64,000 bases of DNA. Origin: Gordius sp. MW1 (taxonomy: Eukaryota; Nematomorpha; Gordioida; Gordea; Gordiidae). Where the stretch lies: contig OZ038528.1 in the NCBI GenBank assembly GCA_964036665.1, forward strand, positions 21,439,245 through 21,503,244. Direction: 5' to 3'. The first letter of the stretch is position 1. Each line of letters opens with the position of its first letter. The position numbers were made by a program, and so were the translations under genes. Positions 45,401 through 57,630 of the stretch are shown piece by piece. Under the pieces are notes generated by a model. It was given only the letters and a program-made list of their open reading frames with translations. It was not told the origin of the DNA and did not search any database.

Positions 45401-48400
45401 ATAAAAGAATCATACCTTAAACATTTTGTCAAATATTTTTGATTCGAAAGTGTATGTGATTTACTTAATGTTTCTTTTGGCAATAATGCTCTATTTGTCG
45501 CACATGACACATTCGTGAAATTTAAACTTTTAATCCTTTTTAGCCAAAAAAGACAACTCTGCAAATAAATTAGTATATTTACTTTGTTGGCAAATATCTC
45601 TTTGTAATTAGCAATACAATAATGAATTAAATATTTAAATACTCATTTTTTGAACGAGCCAATACGCATATTAATTGTTATTCTAAATTTTGATATGAAG
45701 ATTGACTTTTATAAAATTTGTTTGTTACGAATCAATAGAAAAAATAATACAAATTGTAAACAATTAGAACATGGGCGTAGCCAGGGGGAGCAAGGGGGTG
45801 CCCCCCCCAAATTACGAAAAAAAAATTTTAATGCAAAAACTTTAAAAAAATAAAAAATTTATGTTTTGCCCCCCCCCCATTAAACTTTTAAACATTTTGC
45901 CCCCCCCCCCTTCCAATCCAAAACTTGGCTACGCCCATGAATTAGAAGAAAATTAAATACAATCTTGGAGGATTCTTAAAAATATAAACCTTATTATGCT
46001 TGTGTCCCTGTCTAGTGTCTGTCTGGGATTAAATAAAATTGGGTAACGGGGGGGGGGGGCGGAGGCCTTGACATAGATTAGGTAAAAAGATGGAATGCAA
46101 CAACAAAGAGTAGATTATGAAGTTACAAACTCATCAATGGAGAAAACCCAAGTTTGTGCAACTCAAGGTAAAATGCATGCTTAAAGTGGTAAAAAGGGCT
46201 GCATTCAATGTTTAATTAAAATAATTAAATATTTAATTAACAAATATCCGATTTGCTTGTAAATTGCCTTTAAATTCGACAATCAATAAAAATTTTAGTA
46301 ATTACAGTATAGGCAGAATCAATTAATATTTCATATTTGAACTTTAAAAATAATACGCAAAAAATCATTTAATATAACGAGTAGAGTACAAAGTTTAAGC
46401 TTTAAATATAAAATGGTAAAAAAATCATATTTATGATGTTTTTTAATGAGATACAGTCAAAACCGTTTAATTGCAAAGCCTTGGGCCTGAAAAAAATTCG
46501 CTATTAACCGATATTTTGCGATTCAACGATGGAAATAAAAGTAGATGTACATTATATTAAATATTCATTTCTTACGCTTCGCAATAAAACGATATTTTAT
46601 ATAATTATCTGGTTGATTTAAGGACTCGAAAATGTTTGTGAATATCCGATATTGTCCTATTAAGCGATTTGTCAATAAACGATGTTTTTGTTAATATTAT
46701 CGTTTAAAAAAGACAAAATGGCGGTTAACTTCGCGATTAAAAGATTTTTGCGATAATCCGAATTGCGATTAAGAAGTTTCGACTGTAGTATCAAAAAATT
46801 TAATTATACTATATAATCAAGATTATTTCTATGCATCCTTATCTTGATTTAGGTGTAGAGTAGCATATTAAGTGAGACATAAATAATATAAAAGTATTAA
46901 CTTTTCTAATTTGAACTTTACTATGATCCTTATAATTATTTTCCTAGTCACATAAACATGGGCATAGCCAGCATTGGAAAAGGGGGGCAATAATGATTTA
47001 GGGAGGGGCAAAATGAATATTTTTGATATTTTAGCCCTTATTTAAAAAAATTTCAACAATATGTTTGGATTTAGAGGGGGCAGCCGCCCCTCCTTGCCCC
47101 CCCCCCCTTGGCTACGCCCATGCATATAAAAAGAATATCTCAGCACAGCATTATAAAATACCAAACTTAATAATAAATCAGGGGCGGATTTTTATGCTCC
47201 TCAATTCTTAAAGCTAAATCCCTAGCTTTAATTAAAAAAACTATTAGAGGCAGCAGCACGGGTGAATTGAAACCCGACGCTAAGACAAAAACATTCTACC
47301 GCAAAGAAAAGTACCCTAATCCCTTTATAACATTTAAAACATACATATAAATTTGGGGTTCAGAATTGGAACTAAATCATCTAATCGGGTTGATACTAAT
47401 TGACTTTGCAAAATTCTGCCATATAATTTTACATTTTTCGATAAAAATAGTTTGAATGGCAGCTAACTAACTTATTTTGTTGTTGCATTTAATTATATAT
47501 ATTTCTTGATATAAAATTCAATGGTTTCTTATTTCAGGTGGGAAGGGGGGTGTGGGATAAAATGTATATTCGAGTAGAGTGGGGTTGCGATCTTAATAAT
47601 AATAATCGAGTCGAGATCGGGTTGAAATTTTGTATACAATTATCGGGTCGAGTTCGGTTAGAAATAAAAAAACTCGTTTTTAGGTCTGGTTGGGGGTAAA
47701 AAATTTACTGCAAGTTTCTAAGGCAGCCTTGCCGTTATAATAAAAATAGCTATAATGTTTGAAATAAAAAATAATCATTTTCCTCATCTTAAATCATTAT
47801 TAACTCTTAAGAATTGGGTTGATGTATATTTAATGCTTAAAAGATTTTTATAAACATCAACATTGCTAATAAATCATAATATTCACTCGATCTTAATAGC
47901 TTTTAAGCGTTCAAACATTTCATTCCAACCAGTCAGCATCATGATGATGTTATCACTTTGAATGATAATTTACAACAGCAATGCTGTTTGCTGATTGTGG
48001 CTGGCCACATTTGTTTTCCCTCAAATCGATAATTGCAGGGTGATGAAAGGCGTTATTAACTATCATGGGGGTAGCCATGCCCCCCCCCTTAATTTACGAG
48101 AAAAAAAATTTACAATGCAAAAACTTTGAAAAATCAAAAAAATTTATGTTTTGCCCCCCTCTAATTGAACTTTTAAACGTTTTGCCCCCCCCCCTATCAA
48201 AAACCTGGCTACGCCCATATCAACTATGTTAACGATCTTAGATAATTAATATGATAAGATGTTCAATCGCCCAGCAATTGGTAAATTCTTTTTTATAACT
48301 TTATATCCCAAACATGATTTTAATTTTAATTATTAAATTTCCTAATTTAATAAGAGTCTGGTTGAAATTTAGAAGGCGAGGAAGCTACACATGCTTGCTT

Positions 48401-49295
48401 CTTGGCCACACCTTAGAAACATTGCTGCAATGTGTATTAAACTTGAGAATTGGGTAGGGGCGGCTTTAAATAATATGGAGGAATAAAAATGTATTTCAAA
48501 TTTAAAACCTAATTTAAAACAGATATTAAAATTGCAAAACTTCTCAACTAAGCTTCTATGTATTTCATTTATTGTCGTCAAATGATACTTTATGACTATT
48601 TAATTCCGCTACCTTTTATTATTATAATTAATTGCTTGCCTTGCGATTAATTATAATTTTTTTAATTTGATTAAAGGTAGACTGTGTTATAACACCTTTA
48701 TGATGCCTCACTTCACTTAAATCGTAGATAAGGAATAATTAAGTCATTGTCATTTAAATCAATGTTGTCATTTTAATAGAATTACCGCTGCAGGGATTAT
48801 AAAATGGAATCTTTATGCTTTAAAATGACATTATAAGAAGGGCGATTTGTTATAAGCAACATACCCTAAGGTCGTTGCATTTTATTCTCTTTCTTTCGAA
48901 AGAATCCCTTCATTCGAGCAATATTCTCAATACATTGCGCGATGTTTGACTTTGAAACATAAAATTTTGATATATTTTAAGAAAACTTGATTTAATTAAT
49001 ATTAAAAAATTAGACCGTACAAGCATAAATATATAAAAAAATCAAATTGTTTGTAAAAAAAAATAATAAAAGGCATTTTTCTTACGAAGAGCTTAGGGGA
49101 ATTAATGGATGAATTAAGCAATGAGTTCATTTTTTTCATACGATTAAAAGAATCCCTGTAATTTGTAATCGGTGTCGACAAGCAATTGTGCTGATGAGGC
49201 CTGGCCTCGTTTCCCATATTATCTTCCTCATCTTCTTCCATAATGCTTGCACCTCCTTTGGAATTGAGATATTTCAAAAAGAATAGTTTCATCAT
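33446..49295 (-). CDS. RALGDS: Ral guanine nucleotide dissociation stimulator (RalGDS/RGL type), 12 exons
   Basis: Exchange factor that activates Ral GTPases downstream of Ras. Exons: 49295-49086, 42508-42284, 41854-41718, 41667-41602, 38708-38521, 38420-38266, 37794-37491, 37118-36911, 36408-35309, 35185-34941, 34309-34172, 34051-33446; 3582 bases, 1193 residues, in phase. Exons 2-5 carry the N-terminal REM region ([59 protein letters not shown]). Exons 6-9 carry the RasGEF core ([68 protein letters not shown]). Exons 11-12 carry the Ras-binding RA domain ([27 protein letters not shown]). The core has two extra loops. A Ser/Asn-rich linker precedes RA, and a 110-residue Ser-rich tail follows it. 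The first exon, 6.6 kb upstream, is assigned from its ATG, length, GTAAGA donor and phase, not homology. Vertebrates have several paralogs; the symbol means family. Confidence 0.9.
34582..34735. mobile_element. MITE family 3 copy
   Basis: Starts GGTTCCCTATCAACTCGCCG and ends CGGCAAGTTGACGGGCCACC, almost a full palindrome with GGTCCCCCAGGGGGCC at the centre. Flanked by TATATA on both sides. In a RALGDS intron. Confidence 0.88.
38761..38832. mobile_element. MITE family 2 fragment
   Basis: ATTGTAAAAACAGCTGAG then TTTTGTTTGATCGATC and TTTAGTCGACTA, matching the left end of the copies at 2368 and 62172; the right end is absent. In a RALGDS intron. Confidence 0.6.
39480..40560. repeat. B box / hairpin tandem array composite, inverted orientation
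   Basis: About eight units with CATTTTGGCCAATGGTCATT, CCATTGGTCAGCAGCCAGCG and GACGGCCAAAAAGTCATAAT. Unit length is about 125-130 bases where complete. The array ends in ACTCCGGGATTCTAACCC (a decayed B box in reverse) and then AACTAGTTAAATTGCATAGC; this terminal cassette is present at about 40150-40206 and again at 40450-40500. It lies in the 2.9 kb RALGDS intron. The same structure in reverse is at 4321-5400. Confidence 0.8.
40610..40860. repeat. short tandem duplication and TTGCATAGCAATTAA family copy
   Basis: AACACA(C/G)CGAGGGAGATAGAG with GATGAGGGGTGGGGCACCTC occurs twice about 62 bases apart, then GGACGGACAACGGACGGAC and ACGAGCCCATAAATTGCATA. The latter is the reverse complement of the family seen at 18916-19290. 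Confidence 0.65.
41070..41201. mobile_element. MITE family 2 fragment, diverged
   Basis: CAGACCAAAG, CTTAGTCGAAATTTGA, AGACCAGAGTTGAC and CTTGCCGTTTTTACTACA correspond to the right half of family 2. In a RALGDS intron. Confidence 0.5.
42720..42871. mobile_element. MITE family 1 copy, left end decayed
   Basis: Right end CCCCCTGGCTACGCCCATG and interior GGGGGGCAGCCGCCCCTC are typical; the left terminus is not intact. In the first intron of RALGDS. Confidence 0.7.
42872..45205. other. RALGDS first-intron DNA, nothing recognised
   Basis: AT-rich unique-looking sequence between the MITEs at 42720 and 45206. A lysine-rich open frame at 43801-43989 has no family resemblance. No gene or repeat called. 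Confidence 0.5.
45206..45340. mobile_element. MITE family 3 copy, second subtype
   Basis: Starts GGTGGCCAGTCAACTTGCCG and ends GCGAGTTGATAGGGCACC. Shares the CAATCACAAATGT-type centre (here inverted) with the copy at 9247. In the first intron of RALGDS. Confidence 0.85.
45770..45939. mobile_element. MITE family 1 copy, C-run subtype
   Basis: Starts CATGGGCGTAGCCAGGGGGA and ends TTGGCTACGCCCATG. The interior has two long C-runs each preceded by TTTTGC, a second subtype also seen at 48064 and 51170. Confidence 0.88.
46454..46785. mobile_element. pogo/Tigger-like MITE
   Basis: About 332 bp bounded by CAGTCAAAACCGTTTAATTG and, on the other strand, CAGTCGAAACTTCTTAATCG, each preceded by TA. CAGTC(A/G)AAAC termini with a TA target duplication fit the pogo branch of Tc1/mariner. 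The interior repeats TTCGCTATTAACCGATATT-like motifs on both strands; no transposase. Confidence 0.7.
46957..47122. mobile_element. MITE family 1 copy, long form
   Basis: Starts CATGGGCATAGCCAGCATTG and ends CCTTGGCTACGCCCATG; interior TTTAGGGAGGGGCAAAATGA and GGATTTAGAGGGGGCAGCCG. In the first intron of RALGDS. Confidence 0.88.
47245..47312 (-). repeat. tRNA-like fragment (decayed)
   Basis: On the minus strand GCGGTAGAATGTTTTTGTCT resembles a tRNA A-box/D-arm region and CGGGTTTCAATTCACCCG a T-arm, 29 bases later. No paired acceptor stem was found, so it is at most a tRNA pseudogene or SINE head. Confidence 0.3.
48064..48219. mobile_element. MITE family 1 copy, C-run subtype
   Basis: Starts CATGGGGGTAGCCATG and ends CCTGGCTACGCCCAT with two TTTTGCCCCCC segments inside. 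In the first intron of RALGDS. Confidence 0.8.
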
Positions 49296-51169
49296 AGCGC
49301 ACAATTTTCGTGGCTTCAGCGAAAACTACTATGAGTATAAAAGATAGGCCTCAAAATTACTCTACGATGCTAGATTTATCCTTGATGTGCTTGTTGCGGC
49401 TTATTTTAGTATCGAGAAATTGGAATTTTTGTACGGGGGGGGGAGGATAGGATGCTTAGGTTGCTAAATTAATAAGCAAAAATGCTGCAAAGCTTAGCAA
49501 AGTTTTTTGAAATTCTGCTGTGCTAAAAGGAACGATAGGGACGAGAGTAAGTAAGGAAGGAATGAAGAGGAATGTTTAAAACATATGAGAGCTGAGAATA
49601 AAGAACCTTATGGCATCTCACTGGCGCCAACCATGCTTCTTTAACTTTTAATTTGTTTTTTTATAGATATGGTTATGGAAGTGAGGAGTCAGAGTGTTGT
49701 TTACTAATTTATTTTCCCCAGTAAATTTCTAATTAAACATCGTCTGTAATAATAAAGTGCTTCGTCAGTGTGGTAAAATGTAATAGAGACGTTTATTTGT
49801 TTTTATGTATAGTATTATGGTTGTCGCTGATAAAACAAACAGATTCTTCAGAATTATCTGTTAGAAGTTTGGGTAAACACGAACTTATGTAGCTATCAAA
49901 ATTGCAGTGTTGTTAAGGTCTTCAATGATTTTTGGCTGCGAGAATATGTAATTTTGCAATTTATATTCAATTAGTTTTTTTTTGAGGCAAAGCCCTTGCA
50001 CTTGAGGTCGATTGCATATTAGGGGACAGGGGGGGGAAATACATCAAAATTTATATTTACACATATTAGTGCTCGTATAATAAAATAAAGCGACAAATGA
50101 TATATTTAGCTTTGACACTTTCATAATCTTCCAACCCTTACGTCCTTCCTGCCATATCTTTTTTTAATGTACAAGGTTGGACGGTGGCCCTTAAGTGCAG
50201 CATATGCGCAATTTATCATTGATGATAATCATCATTCATTTGGCGTATCAAACCCCACTCCCCCTACCCGCTTTCGCCCACCCATTGACATTGTTGGCGA
50301 TGTCATCCGAACGAAAGTATGCTCGATAAAAAGCCTAAGGGAATTTATTTACATGTTTTTTTAAGTCACAAAACATATTTGTATTTGTATATAAATTGAA
50401 TAATTAGCAAGTTAATTGGAAGGGGCCTTGCCTCTAAAAAATATAGCCTGTCATGTGCCTACCCAGGTTTAAATCGTGGAGGTCAGGGAGAAAAAAATGA
50501 TTTAGGGTGAAGGATAAGGATATTTCAAGTAATTTATCATAGTTAATAAAAAAAATTCTAATTTAGTGGGCCTTAAACAGTTAAATCCTTTTTGTCATTA
50601 TAATGGATGCAAACAGGCGAAAGGTCAGCGATTGACGACGGATCTTAATCTTATTATTATCGGTCAAATTTCTGTAGCCCTAGCCAGATCCAAATTGAGC
50701 CCAAAATACGTTTCGAAAATTTACTGCAAAAACTTTGAATGCGTTGTGCAAGTGGCTTGAATGTATACAAAATAAAAAAAATTGGTTTAGGTGAAGAGGC
50801 CATTTAACGTGCCACAAATACGAGATTGTTTTTACAATGAACCTATGATGATCTAGTAATGTTTAGATTTCATTAAATTTTCTGAAGGCATGGCGGAATT
50901 ATAGAAAATGTAAGTTTGTAGTGGAATATTGTTTGAATAAATGGCAAAATAGAAAATATGTGAAAAAAACGTGGGCTTTGTGTGAGAATTTTGTGAAACA
51001 ATTCATAATCCATTTTAGACTAGAAGTGAAATTTTTCGAGTCATTCACTTGTCTCAAATACAATTCACATGTAGATGAGTAAGCCATTAGCCATACATTC
51101 CGTACACTGTATAAAACCAAATTCAAATATGTTATACATAATGAGACCAATGCATTACATCCGACCCCT

Positions 51170-51319
51170 CATGGGCGTAGCCGAAGGGGGGAGCCCCCCT
51201 AAATGGCGAATTTAAAACCCTTATAAAATTAAAAAATTTACGTTTTGTCCCCCCCCCCCCTAATTAAACTTTTAAACGTTTTGCCCCCCCCCCCAATCCA
51301 AAACCTGGCTACGCCCATG
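51170..51319. mobile_element. MITE family 1 copy, C-run subtype
   Basis: Starts CATGGGCGTAGCCGAAGGGG and ends CCTGGCTACGCCCATG, with two TTTTG(T/C)CCCCCC runs. Confidence 0.88.
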
Positions 51320-54124
51320 CGACCCCTCTTTGAAAAGAGTCAGCTTTGACAGGCCCTCTTTAATTTATTGGAGTTGTGGTCTGCATAAGCTGAACTTTAC
51401 TTGGTTTGACCTATTGGCACCCTCTAACAACAATACTAATTCGCTATTTATTGCTACCTTGATTTAAAATTATAAAGACCTTTTATCTTTTTGGTCGCTT
51501 TGTGTTAGGCCATTGGTAAACAAGCTTTCGCCGATTTAGAAATTAGGATGATGTTCTCCACCGTCAAAACAATCCATACTGTTGTCTATTAAAACAAAAA
51601 CTTGACATTCTGCCAGTTAGAATTTCAGATTGCTTGCGGTTTCATGGCCATTTTTGAATGGACATTTCGATGATTTTAATATAAATATTAAAAAAATCTA
51701 TTTGACGCATTTTTTTTATATGTTTTATGTATTTTTCTTATAATATTGTCATATATCTGGAATAAAAAAGACTTGAAGGGCAAACGCCAAAAATTATGTA
51801 ATTATCGTGTTTTAACATCATTTCATATAATTGAAGGACACCAAAGGGATAGATAGCTACATGCAAACCACAAGCTATCAACGAAATATACATATAGAAA
51901 CTTCCAGTGCATGAATATGTTATAACAAAACATTTTCAAAAATCGGGAAATTTAGCAAAATTCAGTATGGTTTTTAATTTCGCTATTATATATTATATTA
52001 TATTAAATGTATTTTTTAAGGTAGATCTTGTGATGTCTGATTCTTAATGATTCTAAAACTAAAAATATATTTTACAAGCATTTCAGCATTATAAAAGATA
52101 TCGGCAAAATCGAAATATGAATAAACAACGTGTAAGAAGCTCTGTTATTATTATTATAACATCAAATGTTTCTAATATACTAGTAAATATCTCAGCGTTT
52201 TCACAAAGAGCGGATTTCAAATTTTAATTATATTTTAATTAATTAATTACTTTTAAATTACAAATCTTATATATTACATTAATTTAGTTTTTTAATATGG
52301 TGTCGCACGGAGCTATGATTTGGATAAGAGGGGAAAATGATATTGATTAAGGGATAGGTAATATAATACTTTTTTATCTTAAAATTGACAATAGTTTATA
52401 TTCATACATTTTGTTTGATTAAGAGTGGAGTAGCTGTCTCTCCATGTCTTCCCATTGCTTACTTTTTCCCAAAAAGGAATTTAATTAATTGATCTGACAT
52501 TTATGTAAGCATGCTCAAGGTCGTTCGTACCTCAATTAATACGATGGTCACATTTTAAGGTCGTCGGGATAAAGGTCGAAAAGTTTAGTTTTAATTTTGG
52601 ACAATCAAAGATACATATTAAAAAATGTTAACCGTTTTTTCGTTATAAATATAGAAATTAAAAACAGAATTAAAAAAGTAGCCGACCTTCCTATCCTTCC
52701 CCGCTACTGGCTACCCTAGTCTCTGCTTATACGTTAATACATCTCGACATTTAAAATTTAATTTTCTATAAAGTGACGTAGACATATTCCAAATGGATTT
52801 TTTTTAACATTTTAAGATCAAACGTCCAAAATTGCTTGAATTACCATATATAGAATTAGATAAATTACAGCCAAACTAGGGTCATCAAATCACACTGAAT
52901 ATTAAGATAAGACATATTCAATAAAAAAATATTGATTATATAAAATTGAAGACTTTAGTTATAGACGTAGCCATGATTTACACAAGGGGAGAGGGTCGGT
53001 TCTGGAATAATTTAGAGTGTAAAAATGTGAAATTAAAATCAATAAACAAATCGGAAATTAGCCTCTCTTGGCTACTACCATGGCTAGACTTTAACAAAAA
53101 AAATTTGATTGTATTATATTTTACTTGAGACATCGATAGTACAATTTTCGGACCCTTATGAATAACACCAAGCTTTCTAATATAACTTTGACTCATCCTA
53201 ATTTACAGAAGAATCCGATAGCAATTTTTGGTTAAGAAAAAATTCTCATTCGGTAAATAAATAAGCACTTTTGAAAACAATGCGCTTTAAATATCGTCGC
53301 TTTGGTAAGCCGAGTATGGTAAAAATGAAAGAGCTAAGCGCTTTATTTAATTTTAAAGTCCATTATCTCATCCCCTCAGTGATGTGGTGAGGAATGCCTT
53401 GAATGCCATCCCTAGCTAGTGTGTGTTTGTGTGACATTTAATGGTGTCGCGGTCGGCAAAACTAACTTTGCATTTGCATCCTTTCAACGCATTCATACAC
53501 AATGGGATGAGATTTTTTTGCTTTAGGATCCCTACGGATGCCTGGGTACGTATTGTATACATTCCGTTATCATCGTATTCATATCTCATATGCCTATGTG
53601 AATTTTGTTCATTGTGTCAAAGGGGGGGGGGAACAATAACCGATTACCTCGACGCAAGTGAACTGTTTCCTTTACCATTTAGCTTTTGCAAAATTTTAAC
53701 TTTTATTTCCTTATTTCCTGATAGAGAAAACCCGCCATTATTTGCTATATACTTGCAATAGTAGAAACAGAAACGTCGATCCTTTTAAATATGATTGAGT
53801 GGGGGGGGGCTTATCTTATCTCTGAACCAAACGCGACACAATGACCAATCTAGCCTAGTAATTAGGAGATTTGTGATAAAAGTCAAATAGGTTACATTGA
53901 AGTGGTCCACCCCTTGAAAATGATAAGCCTCATAATGAGGCCATGTAAGGCAGTGTGATGGTTAGTAAAAAAACAAGGGAATTGTTTTTTTTATAAAATT
54001 TACCGAATTGGCAAAAAAACATTGGGGTGATTTGGTTCATTTTAATCTTAAAAAATTTGACCATTATTAGGCTTAAAAAATATTACAATTTGGCAAAATA
54101 AACAGCAACAGTATTAGTTGGATG

Positions 54125-54285
54125 CATGGGAGTAGCCAAGGGGTGGCAGGAAGGGACGGCTGCCCCCTCTAAATCCAAAAATTCTTTAAATTTTAATATA
54201 ATTATAACCAAAAGTACTAAAAACTATAATTTTGCCCCTCTCTAAATCAATATTGTCCCCCATTAAATCCAATTCAACTCATGGT
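54125..54285. mobile_element. MITE family 1 copy, right end decayed
   Basis: Starts CATGGGAGTAGCCAAGGGGT; interior GGACGGCTGCCCCCTCTAAA and TTTTGCCCCTCTCTAAATCA are the long form in reverse. The right terminus retains only a weak CTCATG. Confidence 0.65.
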
Positions 54286-55650
54286 TGTACGATTTATTTA
54301 TTGGACGCATCCCTTGGGTAGGAATGTTTTTGACCCTTCATGACTTGGCTAAATATATTATCCGGAGTTATAAAAACATTAATATTTATTAACATTGAAA
54401 CAAACTACAGGCTAGTGAATAATTTTATTCAATGAACAATTGTAAGTAATATGTGATAGGACACCAAAGATGAATTATTTTTTTACTTTGTTGTTAAAAA
54501 GAACTGCTTAAATGCGAACTAGAAGTTAATGATAAAGTGTATTAATCACTTTGTTAAAAAGTTGGACTCCATTAATATAAATTGTATGCTGATAAAATTA
54601 ATAAAATAGCAAAAGCAAAAAAAAATGTAAAAATATTATTACCTCCTTTGAATCCGAATTAGCATTGTTATTTTTGATATATTTATGAACCATGGAGATC
54701 AATATACACTGTCAAAAACATCGTATATTTCTTGCGAATTTCGTGTACGATACAAGATGTTTATGACACTGGCGACGAACCACAATTTAAAAATAATGTC
54801 TTTCTTTTGTAAAGGTATCTTTTTATTTCAAAATGGTGCGACAATTCAGGATGGCAAGGTAACGACAAACAGAGCGTGATAGTAATTAACCTTTCAAAAA
54901 AGCGACATCTCCAAATTAAAAAAAAAAGTTTTTAAAAATGGCAAATAATATGCACTATAATTTGAGAGAAATTTTTTAAAATTTTCGGGACAAAGATAAA
55001 ATTGCTGACCTACAGACGGTAAATATTTAAATGATATTTGAAAGCAATTTATTATTATAATCAATTGGGGTACAAAAGCTTATAATTTATTAATAAAATG
55101 CGGGGTGCTTGTAATTGAAACTTAATTAAAATGTAACCTTATTTTATTAAAGGCGGAACCTAGATTATAAGATATAGACTTAATTAACTCTTTAAGTAAT
55201 GCGCATAATTAATAAAATCGATTTTCATTCAATGCCTTGCCATTATTAATTCTCAAAGTGCGTAACTTAAAAATCACATGCCTTCAACATAAATTATTAT
55301 TCAATAAACTTCTTAAAGGAATCTAGTTCATTAAATCAAACTTACTTATTATAAATTTATAATCTAAAAACTGATTTACATAATTTTAGCTTAACGATGC
55401 CCAAGTCAGTCTCCATTAAACTTAATTTTAAAATTAATCGTTGTTTAATAATATAAGTTTAATTTTTAAAAAATGAAAAAAAAAATTATTATTTGTAATA
55501 AATCCTAATTACTACTTCCCACAAATTTTTTTCTACCGACAATTTTATAAAAGAAGCAAAGGTGCAGTAGCCTGAAGAGGAAGGGATTTCTCCTATCTCA
55601 TTTTCAGGTGTTGTTCACTTAAATCCAAAAGACACTCGCTCTAGGCAGTA

Positions 55651-55813
55651 GTGTTGCAAAAAGATCTGGGGTTTGTTTGGTCGACCTTTAGTTCAACTGG
55701 TCAACTTTGGTATGTTTTTCAAATTTTGACCAAGCCCAGAGCTCGATTAAGAAATACAGACCAAGTTTAGTAGGTTTAGTCGACTAAACAAAACCAAGCC
55801 GTTCTTACAACAC
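55651..55813. mobile_element. MITE family 2 copy
   Basis: Starts GTGTTGCAAAAAGATCTGGG and ends AACCAAGCCGTTCTTACAAC, with TTGTTTGGTCGACC and TTAGTCGACTAAACAAA inside. Confidence 0.78.
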
Positions 55814-55977
55814 TAATAGGCAGGCTAAAAGTAACTGGTCACGCCAGGAGGAACAATTAAGCCATCGCCCTTTTTTAAATTATGTCACTAAAAGTCTCAA
55901 ATAAATATTATTTATGCTTAAATAGAATTCGCAACTAAATATAAATTAAATATCAACGTTAGGAGAGATACAAATAT

Positions 55978-56030
55978 TAATTGCTATGTAATTTATAGGC
56001 TGGCTTTTGGTCCGTCCTGTCCAACTTATA
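55978..56030. repeat. TTGCTATGTAATTTATAGGC dispersed-repeat end
   Basis: ATTAATTGCTATGTAATTTA then GGCTGGCTTTTGGTCCGTCC and TGTCCAAC match the units at 18916-19290. Confidence 0.6.
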
Positions 56031-57630
56031 ATTTTTAAATAAATACCGTAGAAACTTATACGGGTTTTTAATGGCTGTGGACTTATGCTTTTGAAAAAGA
56101 CTTTTATTTTGCTTTCGCAAATAGACTAGTTAGTGACCGCTAGTTGGCTTATTGACCTCGCCCGAGCCCAATATTATATTATTGTTGTTGTGCCCAACTG
56201 ACTACTTTTATACATAAATTATTGGGGCAACTTATCTAGGTTGTTGCTATATATCGGATAATTGCGAAACTGGCTAAATAAATCCCTGGAAATTATATAT
56301 CAAAAGGTTAATATCTTTTTAGAAAGCAGAATTTAGAAATTGTCAAAAATGCCCAATTCTTACGTCAAGGAGCCGTACTTTAAATTTTACTGGAGGTTAA
56401 AATTGATCTTTGAACAAGAATAATTGTTTGGGTAGTTAGCGAAATTTTAATTGGGATATATTAATTTAAATATTACCAATTACCACATTTTATAAAGGAG
56501 CAGGAAAGGCGATCCTTTTAAGCTACAGGTGGACAATTAAACAACGGCGCTCCATAACAACGCTGTTTAAATTTAATTTGTTTAACATATATTTTTACAC
56601 TTCTTTTACTTTCACCTACTGTCGAGTTATTTGGAAAACTGTAATTAAAATCTATTTTCATAATTGTGTAATTTTCGAAATTTTATTCATAAACTGTATT
56701 AAATATAGAACAAAACAAGCAAGCCATAGCCGTCAGATATAAACGCATTAATAAAATGTACGAGTATAACGACTTTCAATAATTTCACGGTTCAACAAGA
56801 AAAATCAATCGGCAAATGTTTGCAAATTTTGGTAGAGTTTTTCGCGGTGAACACGAATATATTTTGAATTTCCCCGCTTCAAGTTTTTAAAATATCTGCT
56901 ATCAAAATAGCTAAAAACTGCGATTTTGGCGTTTTTCAAACGTTAATAACTTGTAAATTAATCGGTAAAATTTTCAAATAATAAATTTGATATTGAATTA
57001 ACGTGAAACTCAGTAATAAGAAACAAAAATCATTCTTTCAAAGCTTAATTATTTATTAATAGGGGAGTGGAGGGTCCCCTCTTTTCCCGGGTTACACCCT
57101 CGAATGCTTCTATTTATAAAAATAGCAACTTAAAACTAATTACAGACACCCGAGCACATAATAAATGAATTAAAGATTCTTAGCAATAAAACTTAATAGG
57201 AATCTTTGTTAAAATAAAACATAAATTGAAAAGGTTATAATCTTATGCACATAAAAAACTGAAGCCTAAAAAATTATATAATTTTATCTTTTCTGAAAAT
57301 TTACTTTACACTCTATATGTCTTTATGAAAAGGCGACGATCAAAATAATATTACTGATAACCAGAGGAATTTTATAGCTATTTTTTCTTTGAGGTAAACT
57401 ATTTTATAATATTACATCACATACAAATTTACTAATAACACCATATTAAAAAATATATTTTATTATCAAAAATTTTAATACTATATTAATAAAAAAACGG
57501 TAAATAATTTATAATTTCAATATAAACAAACAATCCAGGCAATTCATAAACCGACAATTTCTAAAAAGAAATTAAGAAAAAATATAAAAAAATTAAATGC
57601 AAGCAAGTAATTGCACACAACACTAAACCA

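Larger units (their letters stand above)
49296..57630. other. 8.3 kb intergenic region, no gene seen
   Basis: Between the RALGDS first exon and the SETD3 stop. It holds MITEs at 51170, 54125 and 55651 and a TTGCTATG-family copy at 55978. Two stretches (about 50180-50345 and 53385-53560) are GC-richer than their surroundings and could be regulatory, but show no decisive motif. Short frames such as 53441-53761 lack family signatures. Confidence 0.55.

Noticed and set aside
53441..53761. 106-codon frame in the 49-57 kb intergenic region
   Set aside because: Low-complexity hydrophobic/Cys text, no start context, no homology; probably chance.
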